Source of the DNA: Roseivivax sp. THAF197b
GTDB lineage: Bacteria > Pseudomonadota > Alphaproteobacteria > Rhodobacterales > Rhodobacteraceae
Direction: 5' to 3'
Length of the DNA stretch: 64,000 nt
Assembly: GCF_009363255.1 (NCBI RefSeq)
Contig: NZ_CP045318.1
Coordinates: 1,154,001 to 1,218,000 of the forward strand
Both the position numbers and the translations under genes were made by a program. Shown piece after piece: positions 35,249 to 45,358 of the stretch (its first letter is position 1; each line of letters begins with the position of its first letter). The notes below the pieces were generated by a model. That model had not been told where the DNA came from and searched no databases. It saw only the letters and a program-made list of their open reading frames with translations.

Positions 35249-35989
35249 TCAGAGCTGGGCCATGACCTCGTCGGAGGCTTCGAAATTCGTCGTCACGCGC
35301 TGCACGTCGTCGTCATCCTCGAGCGCGTCCACGAGCTTCATCAGCGATTGCATGCCATCGAGGTCAAGCTCGGTCGTGGTGGAGGGTTTCCAGACGAGGC
35401 GCGTGGTCTCGGACTCGCCCAGCTCGGCCTCGAGTGCGGTCGAGACCTCGTTGAGATCCGTATCGGCGCACCAGATCACGTGACCGTCCTCGGAGCTTTC
35501 CACGTCCTCGGCGCCTGCCTCGATCGCGGCCATCATCACGGTGTCCGCATCGCCCACGGAGGCCGGGTAGATCACTTCGCCCTTGCGGTCGAACATGAAA
35601 CCCACGGAGCCCGTCTCGCCCATATTGCCGCCATTCTTCGAAAACGTGGAGCGCACGTTCGAAGCGGTGCGGTTGCGGTTGTCGGTCATCGCCTCGACGA
35701 TCACCGCGACGCCGTTCGGCCCGTAGCCTTCGTAGCGGATTTCCTCATAGGCTTCGCTGTCGCCGCCGGTGGCCTTCTTGATCGCACGCTCGATCACGTC
35801 CTTCGGCACCGATTGCGACTTGGCTTCCTTCACCGCGAGCCTGAGGCGCGGGTTCTTCTCGGGGTCCGGATCGCCCATCTTGGCGGCGACGGTGATTTCC
35901 TTGGACAGCTTCGAGAAGAGCTTGGAGCGCGCGGCGTCCTGGCGTCCCTTACGATGCTGGATATTCGCCCATTTGGAATGGCCGGCCAT
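35249..35989 (-). CDS. yebC: YebC/PmpR family transcriptional/translation regulator
   Basis: A 246-residue cytosolic protein of the YebC (TACO1) family, linked to transcription control and more recently to relief of ribosome stalling. The start [23 protein letters not shown] is invariant in the family, which fixes the ATG at 35989, although the frame stays open far upstream. Later segments [20 protein letters not shown] and the acidic C-terminus agree. The length is normal. It is a single gene, convergent with the repeat-filled region and divergent from the LysE exporter gene. Confidence 0.96.
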   Translation of the reverse strand: MAGHSKWANIQHRKGRQDAARSKLFSKLSKEITVAAKMGDPDPEKNPRLRLAVKEAKSQSVPKDVIERAIKKATGGDSEAYEEIRYEGYGPNGVAVIVEAMTDNRNRTASNVRSTFSKNGGNMGETGSVGFMFDRKGEVIYPASVGDADTVMMAAIEAGAEDVESSEDGHVIWCADTDLNEVSTALEAELGESETTRLVWKPSTTTELDLDGMQSLMKLVDALEDDDDVQRVTTNFEASDEVMAQL

Positions 35990-36107
35990 GTTTGCCTCAC
36001 TCACGTCTGTCTGAAAGTCGAGGCTCATATAGGGGAGGAGGCGGGGCGGGGGCAAGCCCGTGCGGCGCGGTCCTTGCAGATACGGGCGCGCCGGGCCATG
36101 AGGAGGC

Positions 36108-36701
36108 ATGCAATCGATCCTTGCGGGCTTCACGCTCGGCTTTTCCCTGATCCTGGCCATCGGCGCGCAGAACGCTTTCGTTCTGCGGCAGGGGCTGATG
36201 CGTCTGCATGTGCTGCCGGTGGTTCTGACCTGTGCTGTCTCGGATGCGGTGCTGATCGCGGGCGGGGTCGCGGGCTTCGGCGCGCTGGTGGAGCGGCTGC
36301 CCTGGCTCGAGAATGCGATGCGGCTTTTCGGGGCGGCGTTTCTGTTCTGGTACGGGAGCCGCGCGCTGATCGCGGCTTGGCGGGGTGGCACGGCGCTCGA
36401 GGCGGGGCAGGCGGCGCCGTCGCTGCAGGGCTCCATCGTGACCTGTCTCGCGCTCACATGGCTCAACCCGCATGTCTATCTCGACACGGTGGTGCTTCTG
36501 GGCGGGATATCGGCGCAATATCCCAGCGCGCTGCGCTTTGCCCTGGGCGCGATGACCGCGTCTTTCGTCTTCTTCTTCTCGCTCGGATACGGGGCGCGGG
36601 CCCTGGCGCCGCTTTTCGCGCGGCCGCGGGCGTGGCAGGTGCTCGATGCGCTCGTGGGACTGACGATGTATGCAATCGCGGTCTCGCTTCTTCTTGGCTG
36701 A
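36108..36701 (+). CDS. LysE/ArgO family amino-acid exporter
   Basis: A 197-residue inner-membrane protein with about six helices. The N-terminal [23 protein letters not shown] is diagnostic for LysE/ArgO exporters of basic amino acids, and [17 protein letters not shown] near residue 125 is also conserved. ATG 36108 has AGGAGG directly upstream. The substrate is likely arginine or lysine by family, not shown here. An EamA transporter gene follows 43 bp later on the same strand. Confidence 0.92.
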   Translation: MQSILAGFTLGFSLILAIGAQNAFVLRQGLMRLHVLPVVLTCAVSDAVLIAGGVAGFGALVERLPWLENAMRLFGAAFLFWYGSRALIAAWRGGTALEAGQAAPSLQGSIVTCLALTWLNPHVYLDTVVLLGGISAQYPSALRFALGAMTASFVFFFSLGYGARALAPLFARPRAWQVLDALVGLTMYAIAVSLLLG

Positions 36702-36744
36702 GCGGCCCCTTGCAATCCCGCCGCGTCCCGCGCTTGATGGCGCC

Positions 36745-37647
36745 ATGACGGACAGCATGCAGCGCCCGCTTCAGGGCATCCTTTGGATGGTCGTGACCGG
36801 GATCTGCTTCGTGATGGTCACGGCGCTCGTCAAAGCGCTGGGGACCCGCATACCGCCCACCGAAAGCGCGTTTCTCCGCTATCTCCTCGGGCTTGTATTC
36901 CTGATCCCGGTCTGGCGCGTGCTGGTGGCGGCACGGCTCAGCCGACGGCAATGGACGTTGTTTTCCATCCGCGGGCTGATGCACGGGCTGGGCGTGATCT
37001 GCTGGTTCTTTGCCATGACGCGCATTCCCATCGCCGAGGTGACGGCGATGAATTACCTCAACCCCGTCTTCGTGAGCGTACTGGCCGTGCTCTTTCTGGG
37101 CGAGCGGATCCGCGCGCCGCGCATCCTGGCCATCGTGGCGGCCCTGCTCGGTGCGCTCATCATCCTGCGGCCCGGCATGCGCGTGCTCGATCCGGGGCAT
37201 TTTGCGATGATGGTGACGGCGCTGACCTTCGCGGGGGGCTATCTTCTGGCCAAGATCCTGTCGGACGAGGTGTCGGCATCGGTCGTGGTGGCGATGCTGT
37301 CGGTGAGCGTGACACTGGTGCTCTTTCCCTTCGCGCTCGTGGGCTGGGTCTGGCCCACGCTTTGGGAGTTCGGCATCCTCTTCGCCGTCGCCTTCTTCGC
37401 CACGGCGGGGCACTACACGATGACGCGGGCCTTCGCGGCAGCCCCCGTCACCGTGACACAGCCGGTGATCTTCCTGCAGCTTGTCTGGTCCGTTCTGATC
37501 GGTGCGGCCTTTTTCGGCGAGCCGCCCGATCCTTTCGTGATCGCGGGCGGGACCCTGATCATCGTGGCCGTCAGCTTCATGACCTGGCGGGAGGCGCGCG
37601 CCAACCGCCGCCGGGTCACACCTGCGTTTCACGCAACGAAGCATTGA
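36745..37647 (+). CDS. EamA/DMT family transporter
   Basis: A 300-residue inner-membrane protein with about ten helices arranged as two EamA repeats (about 10-145 and 155-290). The first repeat ends with MNYLNPVFVSVLAVLFLGERI and the second with VIFLQLVWSVLIGAAFFGEPP, both typical of the drug/metabolite exporters. The substrate is unknown. An upstream in-frame ATG (36670) would overlap the LysE gene and add non-family residues, so ATG 36745 is used. Confidence 0.9.
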   Translation: MTDSMQRPLQGILWMVVTGICFVMVTALVKALGTRIPPTESAFLRYLLGLVFLIPVWRVLVAARLSRRQWTLFSIRGLMHGLGVICWFFAMTRIPIAEVTAMNYLNPVFVSVLAVLFLGERIRAPRILAIVAALLGALIILRPGMRVLDPGHFAMMVTALTFAGGYLLAKILSDEVSASVVVAMLSVSVTLVLFPFALVGWVWPTLWEFGILFAVAFFATAGHYTMTRAFAAAPVTVTQPVIFLQLVWSVLIGAAFFGEPPDPFVIAGGTLIIVAVSFMTWREARANRRRVTPAFHATKH

Positions 37648-37772
37648 CCAAGCCTTAACTGTTTCCATTCCAGAAATGATCACAGGGGCGGCACGATCCT
37701 GCCCCAATTGCGCGGAAAGGTGAGATCACAGACCCGAAGAGGTCCGAAAAACGGTGTAACGGAGTGCAAGAT

Positions 37773-37970
37773 ATGTTCGCTAACAACCAATTGACCGAGA
37801 ATTTCGACGATGTCGCCAGCTTCGCTCTGGGTGAGCGCGCAAAGGTGTTGTCCGACACGGAATGGCGGTTCCGCATGCGCGGCTACGGCTACAATCTGCG
37901 TCGGACGGATCATGGCTACGAAGTGGCCCGCCTGCCGCAGATGAGCGTTCTGGGAATGATTGAGGCCTGA
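37773..37970 (+). CDS. Small conserved hypothetical protein
   Basis: A 65-residue protein starting MFANNQLTENFDDVASFALG, with a basic aromatic middle (WRFRMRGYGYNLRRTDHGYEV). I recognise no domain. It is supported by a good ribosome site (GGAG, 8 bp upstream of ATG 37773), codon use like its neighbours and a strong terminator right after the stop. A GTG at 37764 is an alternative start that overlaps the ribosome site. Confidence 0.7.
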   Translation: MFANNQLTENFDDVASFALGERAKVLSDTEWRFRMRGYGYNLRRTDHGYEVARLPQMSVLGMIEA

Positions 37971-37999
37971 TCGAGTATATGAATATCGCTGAACGCTGA

Positions 38000-38029
38000 C
38001 GCCCGGAGCCATTGGCTGCCGGGCGTTTT
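38000..38029 (+). terminator. Rho-independent terminator
   Basis: CGCCCGG (38000-38006) pairs with CCGGGCG (38019-38025), with an inner AGCC-ATT-GGCT stem, followed by TTTT. It ends the small hypothetical gene and isolates the bet cluster. Confidence 0.9.
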
Positions 38030-38057
38030 CATGTCTGGCCTGCGCTCTTTCGGGATA

Positions 38058-38077
38058 TTGATTGACGAGTCAATCAG
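38058..38077. promoter_or_regulatory. BetI-like operator upstream of betC
   Basis: TTGATTGA-CGAG-TCAATCA (38058-38076) is a perfect TGATTGA/TCAATCA inverted repeat with a 4-bp spacer, 38 bp before betC. The TetR-family repressor BetI, which responds to choline, is known to bind TTGATTGA-type palindromes in proteobacteria. No betI gene lies in the window, so control would be in trans. Confidence 0.7.
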
Positions 38078-38114
38078 TGCGCATTACCTCTGGGTCACCA
38101 ACCGAGGAAATGCG

Positions 38115-39623
38115 ATGAACCGGCCCAACATCCTTGTCGTCATGGTCGACCAGCTGAACGGAACGCTGTTTCCGGACGGCCCGGTGGATTGGCTCCATAC
38201 GCCCAATCTTGCCGCGCTGGCTGCGCGCTCGACCCGTTTTGCCAATGCCTACACGGCCTCGCCGCTCTGCGCGCCGGGGCGGGCGGCCTTCATGTCGGGG
38301 CAATTGCCCTCGGAGACGGGCGTCTATGACAACGCGGCCGAGTTCGCGTCGTCCATCCCGACCTATGCGCATCACCTGCGCCGTGCGGGGTACCAGACCT
38401 GCCTCTCGGGCAAGATGCATTTCGTTGGGCCGGATCAGCTCCACGGCTTCGAGAGCCGCCTGACCACGGACATCTACCCCGCAGATTTCGGCTGGACGCC
38501 GGATTACCGCAAACCCGGTGAGCGGATCGACTGGTGGTATCACAATCTGGGATCCGTGACCGGCGCGGGCGTGGCCGAGATCTCGAACCAGATGGAATAT
38601 GACGACGCGGTCGCCTTCGAGGCGGAGCAGAAGCTCTACGATCTGGCGCGCGGACAGGATGCGCGGCCGTGGATGCTGACCGTCAGCTTCACCCATCCGC
38701 ATGATCCTTACGTGGCGCGGCGCAAATACTGGGACCTTTACGCGGATTGCGCCCATCTGGAGCCGGACGTTCCCGCGATGGATTATGCCGATCACGATCC
38801 CCATTCGCAGCGCATCTTCGACGCCAACGATTGGCGCAGTTTCGAGATTTCCGAGGACGATATCCGCCGGTCGCGGCGGGCGTATTTTGCCAATATCTCC
38901 TACCTCGACGACAAGATCGGCGGCATCCTCGACGTGCTCGAGCGTACGCGGCAGGAGGCCATCGTGGTCTTCGTCTCGGATCACGGCGACATGCTGGGCG
39001 AGCGGGGCCTCTGGTTCAAGATGAGCTTCTACGAGGGCTCGGCAAGGGTGCCGCTGATGATCGCGGCGCCGAATATGGCGCCGGGTCTTGTGGAAACGCC
39101 CGTATCGACCATCGATCTGTGCCCCACGCTTTGCGATCTGGCCGGTGTCTCCATGGCCGAGGTGATGCCCTGGACGACCGGGGAAAGCCTCGTGCGGCTG
39201 GGGCAGGGTGGGGCGCGCAAGAGCCCCGTGGCGATGGAATATGCCGCCGAAGCCTCCTACTCGCCGCTTGTGGCCCTCCGGCAGGGGCGGTGGAAATACA
39301 CCAACTGCGCACTCGATCCCGAGCAGCTTTTCGATCTCGACGCCGATCCGCATGAATTGACCAATCTCGCCGAGGATCCGGCCCATGCCGCGACGCTGGA
39401 GGCTTTCCGGCTGGAAGCCGCCGCGCGCTGGGATCTGGAGTCCTTCGATGCCGAGGTGCGGAAAAGCCAGGCCCGCCGCTGGGTCGTCTACGAGGCGCTG
39501 CGGCAGGGTGGCTATTACCCGTGGGATTTCCAGCCGCTGCGCGACGCGTCGGATCGCTACATGCGCAATCACATGGACCTCAACGAGGTTGAAACCAACC
39601 AGCGTTTCCCGAGAGGAGAATGA
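38115..39623 (+). CDS. betC: Choline-sulfatase
   Basis: A 502-residue sulfatase releasing choline from choline-O-sulfate. The N-terminus [21 protein letters not shown] is typical of BetC. The formylglycine site is SPLCAPGR, with Cys52 the residue to be matured. Metal-binding [23 protein letters not shown] and the long C-terminal tail ([22 protein letters not shown]) also match. The cytosolic location fits the absence of a signal peptide. It heads the betC-betB-betA cluster behind a BetI-like site, and betB starts 3 bp after its stop. Confidence 0.95.
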   Translation: MNRPNILVVMVDQLNGTLFPDGPVDWLHTPNLAALAARSTRFANAYTASPLCAPGRAAFMSGQLPSETGVYDNAAEFASSIPTYAHHLRRAGYQTCLSGKMHFVGPDQLHGFESRLTTDIYPADFGWTPDYRKPGERIDWWYHNLGSVTGAGVAEISNQMEYDDAVAFEAEQKLYDLARGQDARPWMLTVSFTHPHDPYVARRKYWDLYADCAHLEPDVPAMDYADHDPHSQRIFDANDWRSFEISEDDIRRSRRAYFANISYLDDKIGGILDVLERTRQEAIVVFVSDHGDMLGERGLWFKMSFYEGSARVPLMIAAPNMAPGLVETPVSTIDLCPTLCDLAGVSMAEVMPWTTGESLVRLGQGGARKSPVAMEYAAEASYSPLVALRQGRWKYTNCALDPEQLFDLDADPHELTNLAEDPAHAATLEAFRLEAAARWDLESFDAEVRKSQARRWVVYEALRQGGYYPWDFQPLRDASDRYMRNHMDLNEVETNQRFPRGE

Positions 39624-39625
39624 CG

Positions 39626-41089
39626 ATGGACATCGAGTACGACACGCAACCCAAAGCCAGCCATTACGTCGATGGCGCCTATCTCGAAGATGACGCGGGC
39701 GAGGTGATCGAGGTCATCTATCCCGCGACGGGCGCAGTGATCGGGCGCGTGCATCAGGCGACCGATGGTTTGATCGAGAAGGCTGTCGCGGCAGCCAGGC
39801 GCGCGCAGGCCGAATGGGCCAAGGTGAGCCCGCGCGAGCGCGGCCGCATCCTGACGCGCGCCGCGCAGATCATGCGCGAGCGCAACCGCCCGCTGTCGGT
39901 TCTGGAAACCTACGATACCGGCAAACCGTTGCAGGAGACGCTGGTGGCCGATGCGACCTCCGGTGCCGATGCGCTCGAGTATTTCGGGGGCATCGCGGCG
40001 GGGCTGACCGGTGAGCATATCCCGCTGGGTGAGGATTGGGCCTATACAATGCGTGAGCCGCTGGGGGTTTGCGCAGGCATCGGCGCGTGGAACTACCCCA
40101 CGCAGATCGCCTGCTGGAAGGCCGCACCGGCGCTCGCCTGCGGCAACGCGATGATCTTCAAACCGTCCGAGACCACGCCGCTTTGCGCGCTCAAGGTGGC
40201 CGAGATCCTGACCGAGGCGGGATTGCCCGACGGGCTGTTCCAGGTGCTGCAGGGCATGGGGCCCGTGGGCGCCGCGCTCTCGACCCATCCCGGCATCGAC
40301 AAGGTGTCGCTGACAGGATCCGTGCCGACAGGGCAGAAGGTCTATGCGGCGGCCGCCGGTGAGCTGAAGCACGTCACCATGGAGCTCGGCGGCAAATCGC
40401 CGATGCTGGTCTTCAACGATGCCGATCTCGACGATGCGGTGGGCGGCGCAATCCTGGGGAATTTCTATTCCTCGGGGCAGATCTGTTCGAACGGCACCCG
40501 CGTCTTTGTGCAGAAGGGGCTGAAGGATCGTTTCGTCGAACGGCTGCAGGAGCGGTTGGAAGGCGCGGTGATCGGCGATCCCTTGGACGAGGCCACGAAT
40601 TTCGGGCCGATGGTGAGCCAGAGGCAGATGGAGATCGTGCAGGGCTACCTTGAGAAAGGCGTGGCCGAAGGCGCGCGGCTGGTCACGGGCGGCAAGCGGC
40701 TTGACCAGGACGGCTTCTGGCTGACGCCCGCGATCTTCGACGGGGTAACCGACGAGATGACCATTGCGCGCGAGGAGATCTTCGGGCCCGTGCTATCGGT
40801 CTTCGAATTCGAGACCGAGGAAGAGGGCATCGCGCGGGCCAATGATACGCCCTTCGGGCTGTCGGCGGGTGTCTTCACCCGCGATATTTCGCGCGCGCAC
40901 CGGGTGATCGGGGAATTGCAGGCCGGGACCTGTTTCATCAATTCCTACAACGATGCGCCGGTGGAAATGCCCTTTGGCGGCGTGAAGATGTCGGGTGTGG
41001 GGCGCGAGAACGCCAAGGCCGCCATCGAGCATTATTCGCAGGTGAAGTCGGTCTATGTGCGCATGGGCCGGGTGGAGGCGCCGTTCTGA
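39626..41089 (+). CDS. betB: Betaine-aldehyde dehydrogenase
   Basis: A 487-residue NAD-dependent aldehyde dehydrogenase converting betaine aldehyde to glycine betaine. Catalytic Cys287 is in [11 protein letters not shown] and Glu253 in [29 protein letters not shown] is typical of BetB. Two starts are possible: ATG 39620 overlaps the betC stop (ATGA), while ATG 39626 has AGGAG at a better 7-bp spacing and is preferred. It sits between betC and betA, so choline sulfate can be taken to the osmoprotectant betaine by this cluster alone. Confidence 0.95.
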   Translation: MDIEYDTQPKASHYVDGAYLEDDAGEVIEVIYPATGAVIGRVHQATDGLIEKAVAAARRAQAEWAKVSPRERGRILTRAAQIMRERNRPLSVLETYDTGKPLQETLVADATSGADALEYFGGIAAGLTGEHIPLGEDWAYTMREPLGVCAGIGAWNYPTQIACWKAAPALACGNAMIFKPSETTPLCALKVAEILTEAGLPDGLFQVLQGMGPVGAALSTHPGIDKVSLTGSVPTGQKVYAAAAGELKHVTMELGGKSPMLVFNDADLDDAVGGAILGNFYSSGQICSNGTRVFVQKGLKDRFVERLQERLEGAVIGDPLDEATNFGPMVSQRQMEIVQGYLEKGVAEGARLVTGGKRLDQDGFWLTPAIFDGVTDEMTIAREEIFGPVLSVFEFETEEEGIARANDTPFGLSAGVFTRDISRAHRVIGELQAGTCFINSYNDAPVEMPFGGVKMSGVGRENAKAAIEHYSQVKSVYVRMGRVEAPF

Positions 41090-41184
41090 GGCTGCTCCTC
41101 CGCCCTCGCGGGCGTCCTCGCAGGGATTGCGACCTGCGATCCCGCGGGCCGCGCGGGCGGGGGATTTCGGATATTTGCTGGGGA

Positions 41185-41218
41185 GGCGCTTGAGGGGCAG
41201 GTCTGCCCTCAAGGCGCC
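41185..41218. repeat. Hairpin in the betB-betA gap
   Basis: GGCG-CTTGAGGG-GCA pairs with TGC-CCTCAAG-GCGCC across a GGTC loop (41185-41218). Two further small hairpins (CCGCGGC/GCCGCGG near 41261-41277, GGCCCT/AGGGCC near 41279-41292) follow. The 241-bp gap between betB and betA is otherwise empty. It may be a REP-like insertion or an attenuator. Confidence 0.6.
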
Positions 41219-41330
41219 ATGACAAGTGTGAGGTGGCTCCGGCGCGCCTCAAGGACAGGCCGCGGCCAAGCCGCGGTGGCCCTGAAGGGCCATCCTTGAC
41301 CCGCCCCGGAGCCACGCGAAGGAGCGTGAG

Positions 41331-42971
41331 ATGCAAGCGGAATACGTGATCGTTGGCGCGGGCAGTGCGGGCTGCGCCATGGCCTACCGTCTGGCCGAGG
41401 CGGGCCGGTCGGTGATCGTGATCGAGGAAGGCGGCTGGGATGGCGGGCCGTTCATCCAGATGCCGGGGGCGCTCAGCTACCCGATGAACATGAAGATGTA
41501 CGACTGGGGTTACGCGTCCGAACCCGAGCCGCATCTCGGCGGACGCCGTCTGGCCACGCCGCGCGGCAAGGTGATCGGCGGGTCCTCCTCGATCAACGGG
41601 ATGGTCTATGTGCGCGGCCATGCGAAGGATTTCGACCATTGGCGCGATCAGGGCGCCGATGGCTGGGGCTATGCCGACGTGCTGCCCTATTTCAAGCGCC
41701 TGGAGACGTCGCATGGCGGACAGGCGGGCTGGCGCGGCACGGACGGGCCGCTCCATGTCACGCGCGGGCCGCGCGACAACCCGCTGACGCAGGCCTTCGT
41801 GGAGGCGGGGCGCCAGGCGGGCTACGAGACCACCGACGATTACAACGGCGAGAAGCAGGAAGGTTTCGGGCCGATGGAGGCCACGATCCATCGCGGAGTG
41901 CGCTGGTCGGCGGCCCATGCCTATCTGCGCCCGGCGCAGAAGCTGGGGGCGGAGTTGGTGCGCGGGCTCGCACGCCGGATCGTGATGGAAGATGGCCGGG
42001 CAACCGGCGTGGAAGTGCGCTTCCCGAACGGGACGGAGATCGTGCGCGCGGGCCGGGAGGTGATCGTCGCGGCGTCCTCGCTCAATTCGCCGAAGCTGCT
42101 GATGCAGTCGGGGATTGGCCCTGCCGCGCATCTGGCCGAGCATGGCATCGACGTGGTCGCGGATCGGCCGGGTGTCGGGCAGAACCTGCAGGACCACCTG
42201 GAGCTTTACATCCAGATGGCCGCGAAACAGCCCGTCAGCCTCTTCAAGTACTGGAACCTTCTGGGCAAGGCCTATGTAGGGGCGCGCTGGCTTTTCACGA
42301 AGACCGGGCCTGGGGCCTCGAACCAGTTCGAAAGCGCGGCCTTCATCCGCTCGGAGGCGGGCGTGGATTACCCCGATATCCAATACCATTTCTTGCCGCT
42401 CGCCGTGCGCTACGACGGCAAGGCCGCGGCCGAGGGGCATGGCTTCCAGGCGCATGTGGGACCGATGCGGTCGAAATCGCGCGGGGCGGTGACGCTGCGT
42501 TCGGCAGATCCCGAAGACGCGCCCAAGATCGCGTTCAACTATATGAGCCACGAGGACGACTGGGCCGAGTTCCGCCGCGCAATCCGCCTCACGCGGGAGA
42601 TCTTCGCGCAGGACGCGTTCAAGCCCTATGCGGATTTCGAGATCCAGCCGGGCGAGGCGGTGCAGAGCGACGCGGCGCTGGATGATTTCGTGCGCGAGCA
42701 TGCGGAAAGCGCCTATCACCCCTGCGGCACCTGCCGGATGGGGCGCGCGGATGACCGCCATGCGGTGGTCGATCCGCAGGGTCGCGTGATCGGCGTGGAG
42801 GGTCTGCGCGTTGCCGACAGCTCGATCTTTCCGCGCATCACCAACGGCAATCTGAACGGCCCCTCGATCATGGTCGGCGAGAAGATCGCGGATCACGTTC
42901 TGGGCCGTTACCTGCCGCCGGAGAACGCGGAACCCTGGCTGCATCCAGACTGGCAGACCGCGCAACGATGA
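41331..42971 (+). CDS. betA: Choline dehydrogenase
   Basis: A 546-residue FAD enzyme of the GMC oxidoreductase family oxidising choline to betaine aldehyde, normally membrane-associated. The dinucleotide motif [14 protein letters not shown] is at residues 7-20, the GMC signature [19 protein letters not shown] near 80, and the active-site region [13 protein letters not shown] near 460. The C-terminal [21 protein letters not shown] is typical. ATG 41331 has GAAGGAG upstream. It ends with a strong terminator. The choline transporter gene and betI are not in the window. Confidence 0.95.
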   Translation: MQAEYVIVGAGSAGCAMAYRLAEAGRSVIVIEEGGWDGGPFIQMPGALSYPMNMKMYDWGYASEPEPHLGGRRLATPRGKVIGGSSSINGMVYVRGHAKDFDHWRDQGADGWGYADVLPYFKRLETSHGGQAGWRGTDGPLHVTRGPRDNPLTQAFVEAGRQAGYETTDDYNGEKQEGFGPMEATIHRGVRWSAAHAYLRPAQKLGAELVRGLARRIVMEDGRATGVEVRFPNGTEIVRAGREVIVAASSLNSPKLLMQSGIGPAAHLAEHGIDVVADRPGVGQNLQDHLELYIQMAAKQPVSLFKYWNLLGKAYVGARWLFTKTGPGASNQFESAAFIRSEAGVDYPDIQYHFLPLAVRYDGKAAAEGHGFQAHVGPMRSKSRGAVTLRSADPEDAPKIAFNYMSHEDDWAEFRRAIRLTREIFAQDAFKPYADFEIQPGEAVQSDAALDDFVREHAESAYHPCGTCRMGRADDRHAVVDPQGRVIGVEGLRVADSSIFPRITNGNLNGPSIMVGEKIADHVLGRYLPPENAEPWLHPDWQTAQR

Positions 42972-43004
42972 AGACCGGACCGGGCCCCAGCGCCCGGTCT
43001 TTTT
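42972..43004 (+). terminator. Rho-independent terminator of betA
   Basis: AGACCGG (42972-42978) pairs with CCGGTCT (42994-43000) and is followed by a T-run, directly after the betA stop. Confidence 0.9.
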
Positions 43005-43092
43005 TCGCGATACGCGGCGCGGATTGATCCCGGTCAAGGAAGGGGTGGGGGCATGTGACCGAGATTGGGTCCGACACAAACAGGAGCCCAAC

Positions 43093-43338
43093 ATGACTCA
43101 CGTTCCCCACCAGCTTGTCGAAGACTTCCCCGAACACCGTGCCCGCATTGCCGAGCTGCGCCAGTCGGATGCGCATTTCGCGCGGATGGCGGATGAATAT
43201 GCCGCGATCAACGGCGAGATTCACCGCATGGAGACGGATGTATCGCCCACGGATGATGCCACTCAGACGGCCAAGCGCAAGGCGCGTGCGGCGTTGAAGG
43301 ATCAGCTTTACGCCGCGCTTACCCGCGTGCCGGGCTGA
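43093..43338 (+). CDS. YdcH family protein (DUF465)
   Basis: An 81-residue, highly helical, charged protein of the YdcH/DUF465 family. The patterns LVEDFPEHRARIAELRQSDAHFARM and the late KRKARAALKDQLYAAL are characteristic. The family function is unknown and members are small cytosolic proteins. ATG 43093 follows AGGAGCCC. Its last 20 bp overlap the end of the convergent glutathione peroxidase gene. Confidence 0.9.
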   Translation: MTHVPHQLVEDFPEHRARIAELRQSDAHFARMADEYAAINGEIHRMETDVSPTDDATQTAKRKARAALKDQLYAALTRVPG

Positions 43339-43849
43339 GCAGGGCCTCGATCTCGCGCGTCAGAACGGGGGCGAGAGGGCGGGTGGTCGAGCCATAGGTC
43401 GCGACCACCGCGCCATCGGGGCCGATCAGGACCTTGTTGAAGTTCCATGTGGGCTCAAACCCGGTTTCCGCACGCAGCCAGGCATAGAACGGATGCGCTG
43501 CTGCACCGCGCACGGAGGTGATCGTGGTCATCGGCAGATCAAGGCCGAAATTGACCTCGCAGAATTCCTTCACCTCTTCCTCGGAGCCCAGTTCCTGGCG
43601 GAAATCCCCCGAGGGCACGGTCAGGACCACGAGACCCTGATCGCGATACCGGTCGTACAATGTCTGCAACGCATCGTACTGGCCGGTGAAGGCGCAGCGC
43701 GAGGCGGTATTGACCACAAGCACCGGCTGGCCGTCCCAGTCCGACATCTCGACCGTCCCGCCATCGATGGAGGGGAAGCTGAAATCGAGCGCGGCCACCG
43801 GAAGGGCCGACAGCAGCAAGGCCACGAAGGGCGCGATCAGTCGCGTCAT
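43319..43849 (-). CDS. Glutathione peroxidase family protein, exported
   Basis: A 176-residue thiol peroxidase of the GPx family. The N-terminus is a signal peptide (MTRLIAPFVALLLSALPVAA, cleavage near residue 20), so it should act in the periplasm. The peroxidatic Cys52 is in VNTASRCAFTGQY, and WNFNKVLIGPDG holds the conserved Trp/Asn. It uses cysteine, not selenocysteine. An exported GPx probably draws on thioredoxin-like partners. The start at 43849 has GGAGAG upstream. Confidence 0.9.
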   Translation of the reverse strand: MTRLIAPFVALLLSALPVAALDFSFPSIDGGTVEMSDWDGQPVLVVNTASRCAFTGQYDALQTLYDRYRDQGLVVLTVPSGDFRQELGSEEEVKEFCEVNFGLDLPMTTITSVRGAAAHPFYAWLRAETGFEPTWNFNKVLIGPDGAVVATYGSTTRPLAPVLTREIEALLSPARG

Positions 43850-43949
43850 GGAAAACTCTCCTCTGTGTGCCTATGTTTTAGCGTGGAATGGCCACGGTCA
43901 AATCACGCCTGCGTCGGCGGATATCCCGGGGCCGATGGAAGGGTCGGAC

Positions 43950-44219
43950 ATGGCAGGCGGATGGAGCCGCGACGGCGCGGTCAGCGAACAGATCGAAGCG
44001 TCGATCAGCGACGAGCTTGCGCGGCTGAAGGCGCGGCGCGGCCCCGTCGGTGAGAGCCGCACGCATTGCGCCGAATGCGACGAGCCCATTCCCGAAGCGC
44101 GCCGCGTGGCGATCCCGGGTGTCAAGCTATGCATCGATTGCCAGTCGGAACGAGACGGCCGTGCGGCGCCGCGCGGGGGCATCAACCGACGGGGCTCCAA
44201 GGACAGCCAGTTGAAGTAG
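43950..44219 (+). CDS. TraR/DksA-type C4 zinc finger protein
   Basis: An 89-residue protein with the DksA/TraR C-terminal zinc finger HCAECDEPIPEARRVAIPGV followed by CIDCQSE, that is Cys-x2-Cys, 17 residues, Cys-x2-Cys. The short helical N-terminus matches the TraR-like subgroup, which reaches into the RNA polymerase secondary channel and changes initiation, often together with ppGpp. ATG 43950 with GAAGGG 7 bp upstream is preferred over ATG 43935. It is a single gene, divergent from the peroxidase. Confidence 0.85.
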   Translation: MAGGWSRDGAVSEQIEASISDELARLKARRGPVGESRTHCAECDEPIPEARRVAIPGVKLCIDCQSERDGRAAPRGGINRRGSKDSQLK

Positions 44220-44362
44220 CCCATCGCGCCGAGGGCGAATCCTTTTTGCAACAAGACGTTGAAGAAGTGGCCGTAAGACCGCCACTGGCTCCCTGCAACC
44301 TTGCCGCGCTGCGGCCCGCTGGGCCATCCTGCCCTAAAAAAACACGAAAAGGCAGGCAGAGC

Positions 44363-45187
44363 ATGGGCAAGGCAACGTATCTGTTGTCCACGGGACGCGT
44401 TTCGACGCAGAACATCTACAACACAATCCGCAAGTCGAATTTTCGCGGGCTGGTCGAGCATGAGCCGCTGCGCGTGCATTTCAATCCGCGCCAGACCTTT
44501 CGCAAACCCAAGATGTGCGCCGAAATCAAGCGTCGCGACCCGCTGATCGACGCAAAGCTCAACGAGATCGAAAGCGTGCTGGCGCGCGGGGAGCGCTACG
44601 TGTCGGCGGGCTGGACCACGTTCACCTGGGCCACGTTCCTGAAATGGCGCTTCGGCGGCGCCGTGTCCTTCGTCGGTCTGGTGCGCAACCCCTACAAGGT
44701 CGCGGCCAGCTTCCTCACGCACGATCTGTTTACCGGTGCGCGGCAGGACACGATGCAGCGCTGCGGATTTATCCGGGGCGGCGATCCACGCGTCTATCAT
44801 GGCGCGTTGGGGGCGGACTGGGCCGACTTCTCGCCCTTCGAGAAATTGCTGTTTCACTGGCTGGAGGCGAACACGCTGATCCTCGAGAGCTGCCGCGCCT
44901 ATGACGCGCCGCTCTACCGGTTCGAGGAGCTCTACGGCACGAAGACGACGGCCATGCCGATGTTCTATTTCGATCTCGCGGGCATCCATATCCCGAAACC
45001 CGACGACGAGCGCGACGCCTATAATTTCGCGCTCAAGGGCGATTACGATTTCACGGTGCGCCCGGCGCTGCGGGACGCCTGCGCGGCGCTCTGCATGGAG
45101 CTTGGCTATTCGCGTGACTTTGTTGCGGGGGCCGAAAATGGGCTGGAGCGCTTGCCGGATACCTATTCCAAGGCGCGCGTGGCCTGA
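44363..45187 (+). CDS. Sulfotransferase-like protein of unknown function
   Basis: A 274-residue cytosolic protein. LSTGRVSTQNIYNTIR near the N-terminus and FVGLVRNPYKVAASFL near residue 108 resemble the 5'- and 3'-phosphosulfate-binding loops (R..S) of PAPS-dependent sulfotransferases, but the match is partial and no substrate is suggested. The C-terminal end shows no known domain. ATG 44363 follows AAAGGCAGG. The gene stands alone between the DksA-like gene and pepF, so the context does not help. Confidence 0.55.
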   Translation: MGKATYLLSTGRVSTQNIYNTIRKSNFRGLVEHEPLRVHFNPRQTFRKPKMCAEIKRRDPLIDAKLNEIESVLARGERYVSAGWTTFTWATFLKWRFGGAVSFVGLVRNPYKVAASFLTHDLFTGARQDTMQRCGFIRGGDPRVYHGALGADWADFSPFEKLLFHWLEANTLILESCRAYDAPLYRFEELYGTKTTAMPMFYFDLAGIHIPKPDDERDAYNFALKGDYDFTVRPALRDACAALCMELGYSRDFVAGAENGLERLPDTYSKARVA

Positions 45188-45315
45188 AGGCGCGCCGTTC
45201 CACCGGTTGTGCGGGACGGCGGCGATGGATTGCGTTTATCTGGAAAGGTGAAGGGCAGGGGCAGCAAGAGCCGCCGCTGGGGGCTCTGGCTTCAGAGACG
45301 GGAACCGAGGGCGGC

Positions 45316-45343
45316 AAAACGGCGCGCGAGAGACCCGCGCGCC
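45316..45343 (-). terminator. Rho-independent terminator of pepF
   Basis: Read on the minus strand, GGCGCGCG (45343-45336) pairs with CGCGCGCC (45328-45321) and is followed by GTTTTG. It starts 16 bp after the pepF stop. Confidence 0.75.
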
Positions 45344-45358
45344 GGTCTGGCGGGGCGA

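Noticed and set aside
35990..36466. N-terminal extension of the YebC frame by 159 codons
   Set aside because: The family begins at [15 protein letters not shown]; the extension is low-complexity and lies antisense to the LysE exporter gene.
35198..36748. A 516-codon plus-strand frame across yebC and the LysE gene
   Set aside because: It runs through two genes of known families in other frames and has no domain of its own.
43319..43849. Selenocysteine-containing glutathione peroxidase
   Set aside because: The active-site codon is a normal cysteine codon (Cys52) and there is no in-frame TGA.
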